Positions 48,120-59,394 of a stretch of DNA of 64,000 nucleotides are shown here, piece by piece. Every line of letters begins with the position of its first letter. The first letter of the stretch is position 1. Under the pieces are notes generated by a model. The model did no database searches and had not been told where the DNA came from. It saw only the letters and a program-made list of their open reading frames with translations. This stretch comes from Angomonas ambiguus. Lineage: Eukaryota; Euglenozoa; Kinetoplastea; Trypanosomatida; Trypanosomatidae. Both the position numbers and the translations under genes were made by a program. Location: assembly GCA_019695575.1 (NCBI GenBank), contig JADNSB010000007.1, positions 186,001 to 250,000 of the forward strand, written 5' to 3'.

Positions 48120-50466
48120 TAGTTAAGGGGAGGGGCAGAAGGGCTGAGACTTCCAATACTATAACTATTACTCCGACTGATGACTCCGCGGTAACGGTTT
48201 ATGGCGCTGTGCGGGCTGTTGGGATCCACATGGTAGTCCCCCCCTATACCACCCTCCTCCCTGACCCAGGAGGTGAAGTGCACACAGTTCTCCCGTTGAT
48301 AATGCGGTTTGATGTATTTGCTACTCTTGGGAAACTCCACTTCAATCAAACTACGTATCGTGGTGAAAGGAGTCTGTAACGAAGGCAGCGGCAGGCGACT
48401 GGCGACGTCATCGTTGTAGTTCCCGTCCTCCTTATTCCCGTACATGGAGTTCATTCGGCCCCCACTACTCTTCCAAGGACGGCGGTGTCGCTGTTTGCGT
48501 TTGTACAGCTGCATATTACGGCGAACTGGCATTTCAATATCCATCACGATGAATTGTTTAGGGGATAAAATAATCATTTCGTCGTCGTCGTCGCTGTCGT
48601 CCTCCTCCTCCTCGTCGGGGTCGCGGCTGGTATCGCCACCTTTTCTTTTCCTTTTTTCTTCCTTTTTCTTTCTTTCTTCCCTTTTTTTGCGTTGGGACTT
48701 TCGATTGTTGCTCGCCAAAAACTCTTTGGGGGCCGATGGGTGCCGTTCATAATACCGTTCCAAGGAGGAGCCGGTGAGCAGGAACCGGGTGAGGGTGTTG
48801 ATCTCCCCAACCTCCGCCGTCTGCTTCACTTTAATCTTTTTGATCAACTTCAAACTCACCAAAATGCGACGAATGTGTTTGCGTTTGGACTTGTTGTTCA
48901 CCATCACTCGCATCCGCAAAAGGTTATTCGACTCTTGCAAGTTAATCACACTCACCCCGTTGGGATAGCGACCGGCCGGCACAGTGGAGACACTCTCTGG
49001 AGGGAGTAAGTCTTCTTTCGGCATCTCATTAAAGTACACCTTCACTAGCCGTCCCCGGAGCGGTTCTTCCCCTCGTATGCCAACATTTAAGTTATCACTG
49101 TTCGACCTTTTAGGATTCGGCTCCAGTGTGACATTATTATTCGTATAGCTAAGACTGTTGGTGGCAAAGTCCGCTGCAGAGGTGGAGTTTTGAGGAAAAG
49201 GAGACAGTGGAGGGGTGGAGGGGGACCGCAAAAAAATCCGTTGATTGTAAGTGGCGTCCAACTTTCCTGCACCGCCACTCTCCTCCGAGTTGGTGAGATA
49301 ACTGTCCTGACGATCGTGGGCGAGTTGAATATTTCCCACCAGTGCCGTATAGGCGGCGGGTCTCCCACTGTTCTCATTGCTGTCCCCTACAGTAATCCCT
49401 AGCTGCTGCCGCTCCTCCTCGGTGTACTGGGCGGTCTGCGCCTTCTCCAACCGACGGCTCTCTTTTTCGCCCTGTGCGGTGCTGGACACCTTTTGATACA
49501 GTCGTGCCCGGGTGGAAGGGTGCTGCATTTCCCCTTCCACTAACAAGGGAAACGACTCACTGGAGGTGGGCTGGAGGTCGGGCACCACATCCCCTTTTAA
49601 ACTTCCCCCCTCCTGCTGTGCCGGGGTCCGTACGTCCTCTTCTTTTAACGAGAGGGGACCATTTTTGTCTGACACGTTGTTAGGATCCTTATGATCGAGC
49701 GCGGGTGGGTTGGAATAATCGAGAGGCACTTCGAACAGTGACAGTGGGGGTGGAGGGGGGTTACTGAGGGGAGGACTGGTCTCCAGTCGTATCGGTCTAT
49801 TGGGGGTGTCCTCGAACTCATCGCTCTCCAGCTGTAGCAACTTACTCGTACTCCTCACCCCCTGTGGGGGAGGTGGGGGTGTTGTATCCCGCAGCGCCTC
49901 CTTGGCCTCCTCCTCGGTGTCATTATACACGACAGTTACCTCGTTAGTACTAATAGAAGAATCGGAGCTGTCCTCACTGTAAGAGTCGTCGTCGTCCTCC
50001 TCCCCGGCGTCCTTTAAAAATACATCGTTGGTATCGTGACTGGTGGGGTGTAACAGTAGTAGTTTTTTTCCCTTTGGAGTTTGGTTGCCGACGACGCCAC
50101 CGCTTCCCTGTGCCCCTACCGCCGAGCGGTCCCCACTGGTTACCCCAGCCGAAGGAGGAAGGAGGGTGGGTCCGACGTATTGGTTCTCGGCGTACAGTCG
50201 CTCCACGTAACCTTGTAGGAGTAGCAGTGTCGGCCCACACTGAACCTTGGTCTCAATCAAGTTATTGTTATGATTGCTGGTACTGCTCAGTAGACCTTTG
50301 AGCTTATACACCTTGGAGAGCTGCGGGGGACCGTTGTAGATCTTACTCCGATTGGCAAGGTAGTCGGCGGTACTGCAGGTGGAGAGAATCGTGATGACTC
50401 TTGTTTTACGTTTGAGCACTTTTTGCTCTCTAGGATTGTACTGCAGTTCATCCTCTTCGTTATTTA

Positions 50467-50497
<31 letters not shown>

Positions 50498-51382
50498 GTT
50501 GCTGTTACTATTACTGTTACTACCCCCCACTGCGGAGGCTTTCATTTTTTTGATGAGTCGGCTCCCTGTTGAACTTTTACATGACACGGTCACGGTACAC
50601 GTATATTTACACGAGGAACTGCCTCCTTGTCGCTTCAGCACTCCTGACGATTTGTGAGGATTATTATTATTCATGTTGGGGGTATTCGATGAGTGGCTGA
50701 TTTTGAAGTAAAAGCTGGGTGGGATGTCGTGAGGGAGGTCGATGGAAAAAGGGAACGTGTATTGGCCCGGCTCTAGGGTACACCCTTTCGACTTTCTGCG
50801 ACTCCCAGACGTGGAGCTAAACACCACATTGGTGCTGGAGGCGTTGGGTCGTGCTTCATTGTTGCTGTTATGGTGGGTGGACACAGGGGTGTTCATGGAA
50901 CCACTCAGTGGACTCCTCAGGTTGGCCCCCGCTACGGGCAAAGGATCGACTACCTCGAGAGAGGGCTCCCGATTGAAGGAGCTAGTATTTAAAATAACAC
51001 CGCCATTCTCGTCTAGAAAAGTGAATCGTTTCTCAAAGTGAATATGACTATCTTTGTAGTAATTTCTAAGACTAGTGTGGTTGTTACCACTAGCACCCGT
51101 ACTACCACTGTTCCCAGTGGTGGCTGTTTCTAGGGTACCACGGCGACTAGCGCTGTTCACACCGGCACTACTACCACCGTTTTTCGCTACACGAGAGGTC
51201 AATTTACTCCGCTTTACCTTTTCCTTTCCGATGAATTTAAGGTTGAGGTGTGAGATGTCGACCTTTTCATAGATATTAAGCTGTACTACACCGTGAATGG
51301 TTTCACCGGGGATAAAAACGTCCTTTTGTACGTTAATTTGAATCGATAGTTTTTTCTTTCTTGAAAGAGTTTTTTTGGGCAT
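48119..51382 (-). CDS. Arrestin-fold protein, domains split by a disordered insert
   Basis: A 1,087-aa protein. Residues 8-60 form an arrestin N-domain start (KLSIQINVQKDVFIPGETIH, GVVQLNIYEKVDISHLNLKF). The hallmark PGQYTFPFSIDLPHDIPPSF follows near 205-230, and a strand typical of the N-domain end (KYTCTVTVSCKS) comes later. The second sandwich appears near 800-880 (RMRVMVNNKSKRKHIRRILV, SLKLIKKIKVKQT) with closing strands near 955-1050. Alpha-arrestins act as adaptors for membrane-protein sorting and ubiquitin ligases; that function is inferred from fold only. Ser/Asn-rich inserts and an acidic Pro-rich linker (about 400-780, with several PPPP motifs) separate the halves. The TTG at 51409 is in frame, but MPKKTLSRKKK at 51382 is the likely start. 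Confidence 0.75.
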
Positions 51383-51615
51383 TTTTTTTTGTCTATTGGT
51401 ATTAAACAAAGTGGTTCACTGTCTCCTTTGGTCGTTTTTTTATTTATTTAGTGATAATACATGAAAGAAAAGGAGGAGAAAAAAACAAGAGAGTTGGATA
51501 TGAAGGAGAGCTTTAACAGAAACAGGTATCTTTTATTCATGTTCCTTCAGGAGCAATTTAGAATTAGTTTTAAAAAGTCAATAGTGATATGATACAAAGA
51601 CAAAAGGAAATGTAA

Positions 51616-51648
<33 letters not shown>

Positions 51649-51784
51649 AAAAAATGGTACAGATGTTGTTGTTTTCCATGTAATTTTCGAGTAATGTAAA
51701 CGAATCTAGTTATATATTTTTTTTTACAGAAAAGAAAATCCAAACAAACAAACAAAAACCGGTTTTCCCGTTTTTTTTTTCTTT
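51383..51784. other. AT-rich intergenic spacer with an AAT run
   Basis: A plus-strand (AAT)n run at 51618-51646 reads as ATT in the transcript. A GA-rich block at 51463-51520 gives a C/T tract on the sense strand about 80-140 bases before the arrestin-like ATG. No gene is seen. Confidence 0.5.
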
Positions 51785-54700
51785 CTAATGCACATCCGCG
51801 AACCACTCATTCTCTTCCTCAGCTTGATCTCTCCAGAATGGGGTCTTGGCAGAGTAGGAACTATTTCTGACATAGTCCTGTACTCCACCGGTGTGGGTGT
51901 TTCTCCTTCTCTCCACAGGTGGGAAGGGGTCTACCGCTGCTGCTGCCGCTACAGACGACGACGATTGTGGGGATGGGGCGTCACGGTACAGAGAGGACCT
52001 TCGATTTAAATAGGAGAGCCGTTCACTCACGGAGGCACTCCGTCGTGTGAGACTGCTGCCGTCGGTGTCCATGGCCGCCGTCGCCTCCCCCTCTTCTTCG
52101 TTACCACGTCGATCCTCTTGGTTCAATAAAGGGGTCAGGGAGTAGCGGCGGTAGGAAAAGGTATTGTCGCTGTCCCCGCCTTGGACCGCGGAGGAGCGCC
52201 GTCGGGTGAGACTCTCTCTCCGGTCCCGACTAGAGTAGTGGGGAGGTGGCTGCTGTTGCTGTTGTAGGGCAAACATGTCCTTGTACTTTTCCTTCATCTG
52301 AGCCCCCAAAGACACTCTCCTCGTCTCAGGGATGGGGGCCGTTTCCTTTTCCTTCTCAGGGGAAGCATACTTGGGTCGAGGGGTGGCGGTGAGGTCACCG
52401 GTCAACGGATCTTTGGACGGTTGAAAGTACTGTGGAAAACGGCTAATTAACATTTCATCCAGACTCTGCAGTTTTTGCTCGAACAGCTTTTCGACTGGAG
52501 ATGGTATTGGATGGCTGTTCTCGTTGGTCTCCTTCTTTTCTTCTCTTACCGGTGTGATTTCATCTTCGTTTAAAGGCAGACGGAACTGAACCCGTTTCAC
52601 ACTATCCTCTTCCGCCTCTGCTGGTCCCTCCTCTTCCTCCTTGTGCTCCCCCTGGTGCTTCTCTTCTTCTTTGCTGGGTGAAGAGTCACTCTGCGTCTTT
52701 TCCATCTCTTCCTCCCTGATGTGATTCGCACTGTCCTCCTCTTCCACTGCAACCTCGGAGGGAGCACTTTCACTCGGTTTGGCTTCCTCAGTAGGTTCGC
52801 TTTGATTGTCTGTTGTCTTTTCCTCTTCTTCCACGTGCTTATTGGGGTCCTCCGCTGTTACCACTACTTCTGTGGACAGCTCTTTTTCCTCCTGGGGTGG
52901 CGTATCCTTTACTTCCGGTACGCTTTCTTCCTTCTTTTCCTCTTTCAAATCTACTAGAGGAATGCTATCTCCCATTTCACAGTTTGGAGCGCTTTTCTCC
53001 TCTACCACAAACGCGGTCAGAGAGGGCAGTGCCACCTCTACTTCTTCTTCTTTTTTCCTTTCCTCCACTTCCGGCTGGGTGGCGTTGACGGGACTGTCTT
53101 TCGGGTCTGGATCGTGTACCACCTCTGAGGAGGGAGAGGAGTGGGAGGAGGAAGAGGACGACGACGAAGATGAGTTGGATGCGGAGGGAGAACGACTGTG
53201 TTTCTTTACATCCTTTTGTTCCGTCGCCTCCTTGGGGAGAGAGTTCACACTGTGGGGATCACTTCCACTACTTTCCTCTTGCACATCTTCTTTCAACTGT
53301 GGAGGCGTATCCTGCGCTTCACTGGAGGCCTCTCCTTCCTGCATGTCACCCTCCTCCTCTTCCTTCTTCACTTCCACAGAACTGTCGTCCTCTTCGTCCC
53401 CCTTTGGAGTAGCGTCGCGTTTTTCTTCCTCCTCCTCCATCTTATCCTCTCCGTGACTACCCTCTGGGTCGGTCTCTTCTACGACAAAGACGGGAGACGT
53501 TGCAGTCTCGGAAGTGGTACCCTTCTCTACTTCAGGTGGGGGAGTGATCACGGGAGAGGGGGACGTACTTTCTTCCTTTCCCTCCTCGACTTTCTCTGAG
53601 GCGGCGCTGTCGTTATTAAGGTCGCAGTTCACTATCTCACTTTCACTGTGAGAGGGATCCTCGGGAGGAGCGGACTGGACAGGGGTAGACGCGGGTGATG
53701 ATGATGAAGAGGAAGACGTCTGTGGACTGTCCTCGTCCTTTTGTATTTCTTTGGATTCCTCCTCTTTATTCGCTTCTGTGTGGAGGGTTGGGGTCAGGGA
53801 GACATCCTGTACAGGGGAGGGCATCGGCGAGGGTGAAGAGTTGGAGTAACCCACTTCAGTTTGTGCACGGGCCTCTTTGTCATCGAGAAGAATTAATTCA
53901 CTACTCTCTGAGGTGGTGTCGCAGGGGTCCTCTGAACCTCCCTTACCATCATCCCCACCGTCGCTGTCACTGCGTGCGGCTGTCCCTTTCTCGATTTCTT
54001 TCTGTTTGTTTTCCTTCTCCTTCTCCTCTTGGTCCAGCAGCGAGAGGAGTTGTTCATTAAAGTTTCTCACCAGAACAAAGTAAAAAGAGCGATTCTCTGC
54101 AGAAATAATTTGAAACCTTGATTTCATTTCCAGGTCAAAAAAGTCGGTAAACAGCTCCTTGAACACTTTATGAAACTCACGGTGAATCAGCTGTTTTGCT
54201 CCGCTGGTGTCATCCGCATTGTCAGCTACCACTCCGTTCTCTTCCCTCATCGAACCTGAAGTCAGGGCAGGGGGGCGTGGTGCTACTGTGTATCGATCCA
54301 GTTCCTCTAGGGTTGGCTTGGCATACCAACTCTTCTTACGCCGTTTCACTTCTGTAGGGGGGTTCTTGAGTGCGTTGTTCTGCTCCTTTTTCTCTTCCTC
54401 CTCCTCCTTCTTTTTCTTCTTTTCTTCCCTTTCCACCACCCCACTTTGACGAAGCACGAAAATAGCGTCATCGACGAAAGTGTCCATTCGACTGCGAACC
54501 GTTTTTTCAAAAAAGTTTTCCAACTCCTTTGTTCGTTGAGTCCTGAAGGGATCCTCTCCCTCTGTTTCCTCTCCCACAGCAGAGGGAACCGATAGGGTAT
54601 TTCCAGTTCGATACATGTTTTGTAAATCGCTTTCGGTCAGTTGAATCAACTTTCGATAATAGTTCGTCACCCACTTGTCCACTTTGGCGGCAATAGCATC

Positions 54701-57700
54701 TTTTTTAGTATTTCGTGTACCCTTGTACTGAATTGGCTCAGAGAATACGACCGGGTTCTTTTTATGGGTTTCCCCTTCCCGTTGTTCCTGTTGAAGGTAG
54801 TCCATGATGGTGGCATTTAGGGAGCGTCCGTTCATGGGATTCTTACTTTTAGCGAGAGCGAGATCCACCGCCTCCGTGTCTCCGTAAATTTTACTTTCCA
54901 ATGATGGTGGATACTGCTGGTAGTAGTAATAGTAAGAAGGATGAGAGGTATTACTGGGGCTGAGGTGGCTGCTGTTGAAGCTCGGGGCGGCACCCGTGCG
55001 GTGAGGGTTACGGGGAATAGGAGAGAGCTGAGTCGTATTGGGATTGGAAAAGTGACTGCAGTTGTATGGGGTGAGAGCCGTCATATCTAACCCATCAAAA
55101 TGAGAAAGACAGTGAAGTGAATGAGAAGTTGGATTCCCACCGGTGAGATGATAGTTAAAATAGTAGTAGTCCTTGTTCTGCGACACCAACCGCCGTACAA
55201 AGCGATCGGCGTAGCTGCTGGGTTTGAGCAGGTTCGCCTTTCGAATCACAAGTTCGTTCTCCTTTCCTTTGGGGGGCGTCCGGTTTGGTTTGGTTACCTT
55301 CTTGGAAGGAGCGGCGTGAGACGGAGTACTCTTGTGAGGAGGAAGGGTCTCTTTACGATTCACCATAACCGAATGGGTTAGCTTTCGTTGCCGTTGTACC
55401 AACGCCTTGTTCAACTCTTCAATCTTTTCGTATAATATTTTTTCTTTCCGTAAAAATATCTTTAGTTTTCGGTTGTTTTCTTTATCCCGCTTGTCTTTTT
55501 GATACCGGCGAATGAGGGTACTCTTATCTTTTCGGTAGTTCTCCATCGCCTTCTTAAATAGTCGCTCACGATCTGTAGTGGGGTCAGCCGGGGTCGTGAC
55601 TGCGCCTGTGTCACCCTCTGCCGCTGTCAGGACCGTAATATCTTCTTTCGACGGGGAGTATTCCCTTTCCTTCGGTGTTGGGGAAGGCGGCTGCTGCTGC
55701 CTCCTCCTCCTCCTCCTCTGCTCCTTCAGTATCTGTCGCTGCCGTCGAAGTTGCAAGCGGCTCTGTTGACTCAATTGTCGGCGGCGTAGGAGGTACTCTT
55801 TTTTCTCGTTTTCTTGCAAGATGTACAGTTGCTGAGACGGCGTGCAGTGCTTAAAGTGGGGAGGTAAAGGCACCTCTGGTACTATACCGCCCTCCTCCAG
55901 AGGGACTCCGCGGTAGGGGGTCATGCTGCGGAAGAGCGTATGAGAGGAAGGGGGGTCGTCCTCCTCATGCTCTTCGTTAGGTTCCTCGGCTGTAGAAGGG
56001 TGGATAAACTCCTTGAATGCCTGAGGTCCACCATCGCGGTGTTGACTTTCGTCTGGTTGTGGGGGGAGACTACTATTGGGATTGGTATTTTCAATCTCTA
56101 CACTGTTTCTTAGCGCATCCGAAGAGGAGGACGAGGAGGATGAGGAAGAAGAGGAGGAGGTGGAGCTAGAGGATTGCGTTGTGGTGGTGGGCACTTGCTC
56201 TGTTTTCTTTTCTTCTTCCTTTATTTTCTTCTCTTCTCTCCGCCTTCGATGACGACGACGGCGACGGTGCTTTCCTTCCTCCCCCTTTTCACTCGTGTTG
56301 GTACTCCTACGATGGCGATGACGGTGGCGGCGGTGACGCTTTTCTTGATCCGACTCTTTCTTCTCCTCTTCCTCTTCCTCCTTCTTGGGAGTTTTCTTTT
56401 CGTTTGTTACATTGTCCTCCACCTTGTTCGATCCTTCATCGCTACTACGGTTACGCGGAGGGGAGGGTGGTTTGTACTCATCTTCGTCCTCGTCGTCCAT
56501 GTTCCTGTCACTTTCGAACCCGAATTGAATAGAGCTACCTGGAAATGAGTAATTCGGGATAAAGTGTTCCGATTGTTTTCCACCAGCGTGGTTTGAACTG
56601 TGTTGACTGTTATCGTGGTGGCCACCGGGCACCACCCCTAAAGTTCCCTGATTATTGTGAGGTACTGACGTCCCGTCGGCGGCGGGTGGGGGAAAACTCC
56701 GTGTGCTGCTTTGACGACTCATATTGCTGGTATTAAGATGCGTATTGTACCACTTTTCCTTCTCTTCTCCCCTCTCTTGGTTGGGATCCTGTGTACTCCC
56801 CCGGGGAGGGGGGTGCTGTCGCTGATTGATCCTCTTCATCGTGTCAGTCACTACGGTGTGGATGGGGGCCACCTTTGCCCCGGGTGGTGGCGCTCCCTTC
56901 ATCTTGTGGATGGTATGCAGTGTTGGAGGGGTCTTTCCGGCAGGAGGAGGGGTAGAGGAGGGAGAAGGGTAGGTGGCCCTGCGAGGCGGTGCTTCCTCCT
57001 CTATGCTGATTTTACCCTTTTTGATGGCGGACTTTCTTCGCTGTTCTGTGATAAAATTACGAAGCAGTGTGATGGGGTTCCTACTACTACTACTACGTCG
57101 TTTCTTTTGCTGCGTGTCGGACGATTCTTTTTTGGCCTTTTTCTCCTCTTCCTTGTCTCCCTTGTCGCCTCCGAATAGATTGATAAAAGTTTCCAAGAAA
57201 GTAGACCGCCTTCTTTTCTCGCGAGAACCACGGTGGCCGTCTGTGTCCTGAAAAGCCGCCACATTGCTAAAAGTATCCGAATGTTCCTCCTCCCTTTCTT
57301 GACGTTGATGGGCCTCCTTATCTTTATCTTTATTATTACTATTATTGTGATTATGATGATGATGATGATTAGTATTATTATTATTATTATTATTATTCTT
57401 TTCGTGTCCAGCGCCAGACGCATGGTTGGGATTGGGATGGTGACTGAAGGAGAAGTTACGAAAGGCGTTTTCCCTTTCCTCTCGGGTGTACCGTTTCTTC
57501 TTGTTCTTGGTATGGACACTTTCATCACGGTGGATCGCTTCCTTCGAGTTCATCTCTCCTTTACTAGACGATTCCACCGACGTGGAGTCACTGTCCTTGA
57601 TCCAGTCCCTCTGTGCGCCTCGATCCAGTACCCGGGACGGCGGTGCGGTGGTGGTGGTAGGGGCCGCCTTCGGGGTCCGTAGGTGAGAGGTGGTGGGCAA

Positions 57701-58957
57701 CAGGGGTTCAAAGGTTGGGAGCGCTAGTTGACTCAGAGGCGTACTCACGTCGACGGTGGGAGAGGCTGCGGCACCCCTCTCTGGAAAGGAGGGGGCGGGT
57801 TGGGTAGGGCGGAGGGGAGTTTCAACACCAGTGAAACTGTTCTTGCTGAGGCTGTTTCGGGTTTCTGAATGACGAAGAGAGTGGGAGCGGTGGAGGGGGT
57901 GCAGGTAGCTAGTACTGTTGTGGTGGCTAGCGCTGTTTTCATGGTGACTACCCAGTTTCATTGGTCTTCGCGCGGTGGGTGCTGTGGTTTCGCTCACGGA
58001 GAATATGTTGTCGTCGTTCATCGCATTTCTATTACTCCGATTATTATTATTACTATTGTCGTTGGGATTGACACCGGCAAAAGGGTGTTCATCGTGCTGA
58101 ACACTGACCGAGAATACCCTCTTGTGCCCCTCGTCCGTCAACTTGGCGAGGTACTGATCCACATTTTCTTTACTGATCGCCGGCACCTTGGGGAGAGGAC
58201 TATTACCAGTGGCATCGGCATTGGCAGGCGCTGTGTTCCTGCGGTCCGGAGAGTCGCTCGTGGGTACGGGAGGAGCAGGGGGAGAGTCCTCTTTCTCGTC
58301 ACCAGTACTCAATGGACTGTCGTCGTGCTTCGGGGGGGTCGTTTCCCTTCGTGGTCCGGGGTGGGAGGAGGCCACCTTCGCGGTGCTCCTGCTATGGGCG
58401 CTCTGCTGCTCGTCTTCCATTTGAAACGTAATGCTGTCCACCGTAGCGCGACTGGCGGCGTGGCTTTTATTGCTCCTCTTATTGACTTCACTGTTTTTTC
58501 GGCTGTGTGGGTCGTCCTCGTCTCCGTCGTAGTCGGGTTCCTCCTCGGTGTCGGTGATCATACTAATAGCCCGGATGAAACGGTCGCTGACACTGTTCCT
58601 ATGAACGGCTGCATTTTCATTCAACGACGGGGGACGGCCCCCCTCACTAAGGTGTTGGGTGGCAGCACCAGAGTCCTGCAAGGGACTGGGGGAGAGGGCT
58701 CCGTCTGGGCTGGGAGATGGAGAGAGAAGGGAGGAGGCGTCCACAGCCCCGCTGCCACTGTTCCTCTTGACCAGTGGGCTATCGTTTCGGCTCTGGAAAG
58801 AGGAGGCGACCCAGCGCCGGGAGGAGTCCTGTAGTAGAGGAGGTTTTCCTGAGGTACTAGAAGGTTGCTGCTGGGGAGGAGGAGGCGTAGGAGTAGGACC
58901 ACTATCTATCGATCGTTGGGAAAAATTGATAGTGGAACGATCGTCAACATCGGACAT
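51785..58957 (-). CDS. Giant charged, mostly disordered protein, unknown
   Basis: At 2,390 aa this is the longest frame in the window. Residues 1-750 are Ser/Pro/His/Asn-rich, with a poly-His/Asn stretch near 520-545. A very basic block follows (RHRHRHRRS and RRRRRHRRRR near 865-900), then a Ser run. The middle (about 1010-1110 and 1160-1210) is charged helix or coiled coil (LQLRRQRQILKEQRRRRRRQ). The best candidates for folded parts are near 1380-1440 (VDKWVTNYYRKLIQLTESDL) and 1560-1610 (FKELFTDFFDLEMKSRFQII, FYFVLVRNFNEQLLSLLDQ). Residues 1640-2170 are highly acidic, Glu/Ser/Pro-rich repeats, and the C-terminus is Ser/Arg-rich. No enzyme motif is present. A cytoskeletal linker or scaffold is plausible but not shown. 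Clean start at 58957, stop TAG at 51787-51785. Confidence 0.8.
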   Translation of the reverse strand: MSDVDDRSTINFSQRSIDSGPTPTPPPPQQQPSSTSGKPPLLQDSSRRWVASSFQSRNDSPLVKRNSGSGAVDASSLLSPSPSPDGALSPSPLQDSGAATQHLSEGGRPPSLNENAAVHRNSVSDRFIRAISMITDTEEEPDYDGDEDDPHSRKNSEVNKRSNKSHAASRATVDSITFQMEDEQQSAHSRSTAKVASSHPGPRRETTPPKHDDSPLSTGDEKEDSPPAPPVPTSDSPDRRNTAPANADATGNSPLPKVPAISKENVDQYLAKLTDEGHKRVFSVSVQHDEHPFAGVNPNDNSNNNNRSNRNAMNDDNIFSVSETTAPTARRPMKLGSHHENSASHHNSTSYLHPLHRSHSLRHSETRNSLSKNSFTGVETPLRPTQPAPSFPERGAAASPTVDVSTPLSQLALPTFEPLLPTTSHLRTPKAAPTTTTAPPSRVLDRGAQRDWIKDSDSTSVESSSKGEMNSKEAIHRDESVHTKNKKKRYTREERENAFRNFSFSHHPNPNHASGAGHEKNNNNNNNNTNHHHHHNHNNSNNKDKDKEAHQRQEREEEHSDTFSNVAAFQDTDGHRGSREKRRRSTFLETFINLFGGDKGDKEEEKKAKKESSDTQQKKRRSSSSRNPITLLRNFITEQRRKSAIKKGKISIEEEAPPRRATYPSPSSTPPPAGKTPPTLHTIHKMKGAPPPGAKVAPIHTVVTDTMKRINQRQHPPPRGSTQDPNQERGEEKEKWYNTHLNTSNMSRQSSTRSFPPPAADGTSVPHNNQGTLGVVPGGHHDNSQHSSNHAGGKQSEHFIPNYSFPGSSIQFGFESDRNMDDEDEDEYKPPSPPRNRSSDEGSNKVEDNVTNEKKTPKKEEEEEEKKESDQEKRHRRHRHRHRRSTNTSEKGEEGKHRRRRRHRRRREEKKIKEEEKKTEQVPTTTTQSSSSTSSSSSSSSSSSSSDALRNSVEIENTNPNSSLPPQPDESQHRDGGPQAFKEFIHPSTAEEPNEEHEEDDPPSSHTLFRSMTPYRGVPLEEGGIVPEVPLPPHFKHCTPSQQLYILQENEKKEYLLRRRQLSQQSRLQLRRQRQILKEQRRRRRRQQQPPSPTPKEREYSPSKEDITVLTAAEGDTGAVTTPADPTTDRERLFKKAMENYRKDKSTLIRRYQKDKRDKENNRKLKIFLRKEKILYEKIEELNKALVQRQRKLTHSVMVNRKETLPPHKSTPSHAAPSKKVTKPNRTPPKGKENELVIRKANLLKPSSYADRFVRRLVSQNKDYYYFNYHLTGGNPTSHSLHCLSHFDGLDMTALTPYNCSHFSNPNTTQLSPIPRNPHRTGAAPSFNSSHLSPSNTSHPSYYYYYQQYPPSLESKIYGDTEAVDLALAKSKNPMNGRSLNATIMDYLQQEQREGETHKKNPVVFSEPIQYKGTRNTKKDAIAAKVDKWVTNYYRKLIQLTESDLQNMYRTGNTLSVPSAVGEETEGEDPFRTQRTKELENFFEKTVRSRMDTFVDDAIFVLRQSGVVEREEKKKKKEEEEEKKEQNNALKNPPTEVKRRKKSWYAKPTLEELDRYTVAPRPPALTSGSMREENGVVADNADDTSGAKQLIHREFHKVFKELFTDFFDLEMKSRFQIISAENRSFYFVLVRNFNEQLLSLLDQEEKEKENKQKEIEKGTAARSDSDGGDDGKGGSEDPCDTTSESSELILLDDKEARAQTEVGYSNSSPSPMPSPVQDVSLTPTLHTEANKEEESKEIQKDEDSPQTSSSSSSSPASTPVQSAPPEDPSHSESEIVNCDLNNDSAASEKVEEGKEESTSPSPVITPPPEVEKGTTSETATSPVFVVEETDPEGSHGEDKMEEEEEKRDATPKGDEEDDSSVEVKKEEEEGDMQEGEASSEAQDTPPQLKEDVQEESSGSDPHSVNSLPKEATEQKDVKKHSRSPSASNSSSSSSSSSSHSSPSSEVVHDPDPKDSPVNATQPEVEERKKEEEVEVALPSLTAFVVEEKSAPNCEMGDSIPLVDLKEEKKEESVPEVKDTPPQEEKELSTEVVVTAEDPNKHVEEEEKTTDNQSEPTEEAKPSESAPSEVAVEEEDSANHIREEEMEKTQSDSSPSKEEEKHQGEHKEEEEGPAEAEEDSVKRVQFRLPLNEDEITPVREEKKETNENSHPIPSPVEKLFEQKLQSLDEMLISRFPQYFQPSKDPLTGDLTATPRPKYASPEKEKETAPIPETRRVSLGAQMKEKYKDMFALQQQQQPPPHYSSRDRRESLTRRRSSAVQGGDSDNTFSYRRYSLTPLLNQEDRRGNEEEGEATAAMDTDGSSLTRRSASVSERLSYLNRRSSLYRDAPSPQSSSSVAAAAAVDPFPPVERRRNTHTGGVQDYVRNSSYSAKTPFWRDQAEEENEWFADVH

Positions 58958-59394
58958 TAAAGCGGTTTATTTGTAATGGTGAGTGAGTTTTTTTTTTAAA
59001 AATATTTCAATGCGTGCGATTATTAATGAGGAAGTTGAGAAACTTCTCTAGAAAAATAATCTTGTAAAAGGAGAGGTAAGGAAAGAGAAAAGTCTTAAAT
59101 AATAAAAATACGGTTACACACAACGGTACAAGTTTTAAAAACAACAACATCGACAACAACAACAACAGCAAAGATAATAATATAATTATTAGTGGAGTTC
59201 CGGGAAGGATGAAAGGGGTAAAATTACAACAGCATTATGGGGTGAGGAATATACTGACGAATGTTTCTCGCTATAGTTTTTTTTTTTTATTTTGTTTATT
59301 TATTTATGCCTTAGAAATCAACAACAACACCGTTCATTATTACCTTTTGATTTTGATAGGACCTCAATCCCCCAACCCAATACAGTTCCAGCGG
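58958..59394. other. Intergenic spacer
   Basis: A/T-rich with (CAA)n near 59150-59167. The last 140 bases before the nitroreductase stop are more balanced and are probably its 3' UTR. No gene is seen. Confidence 0.5.
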
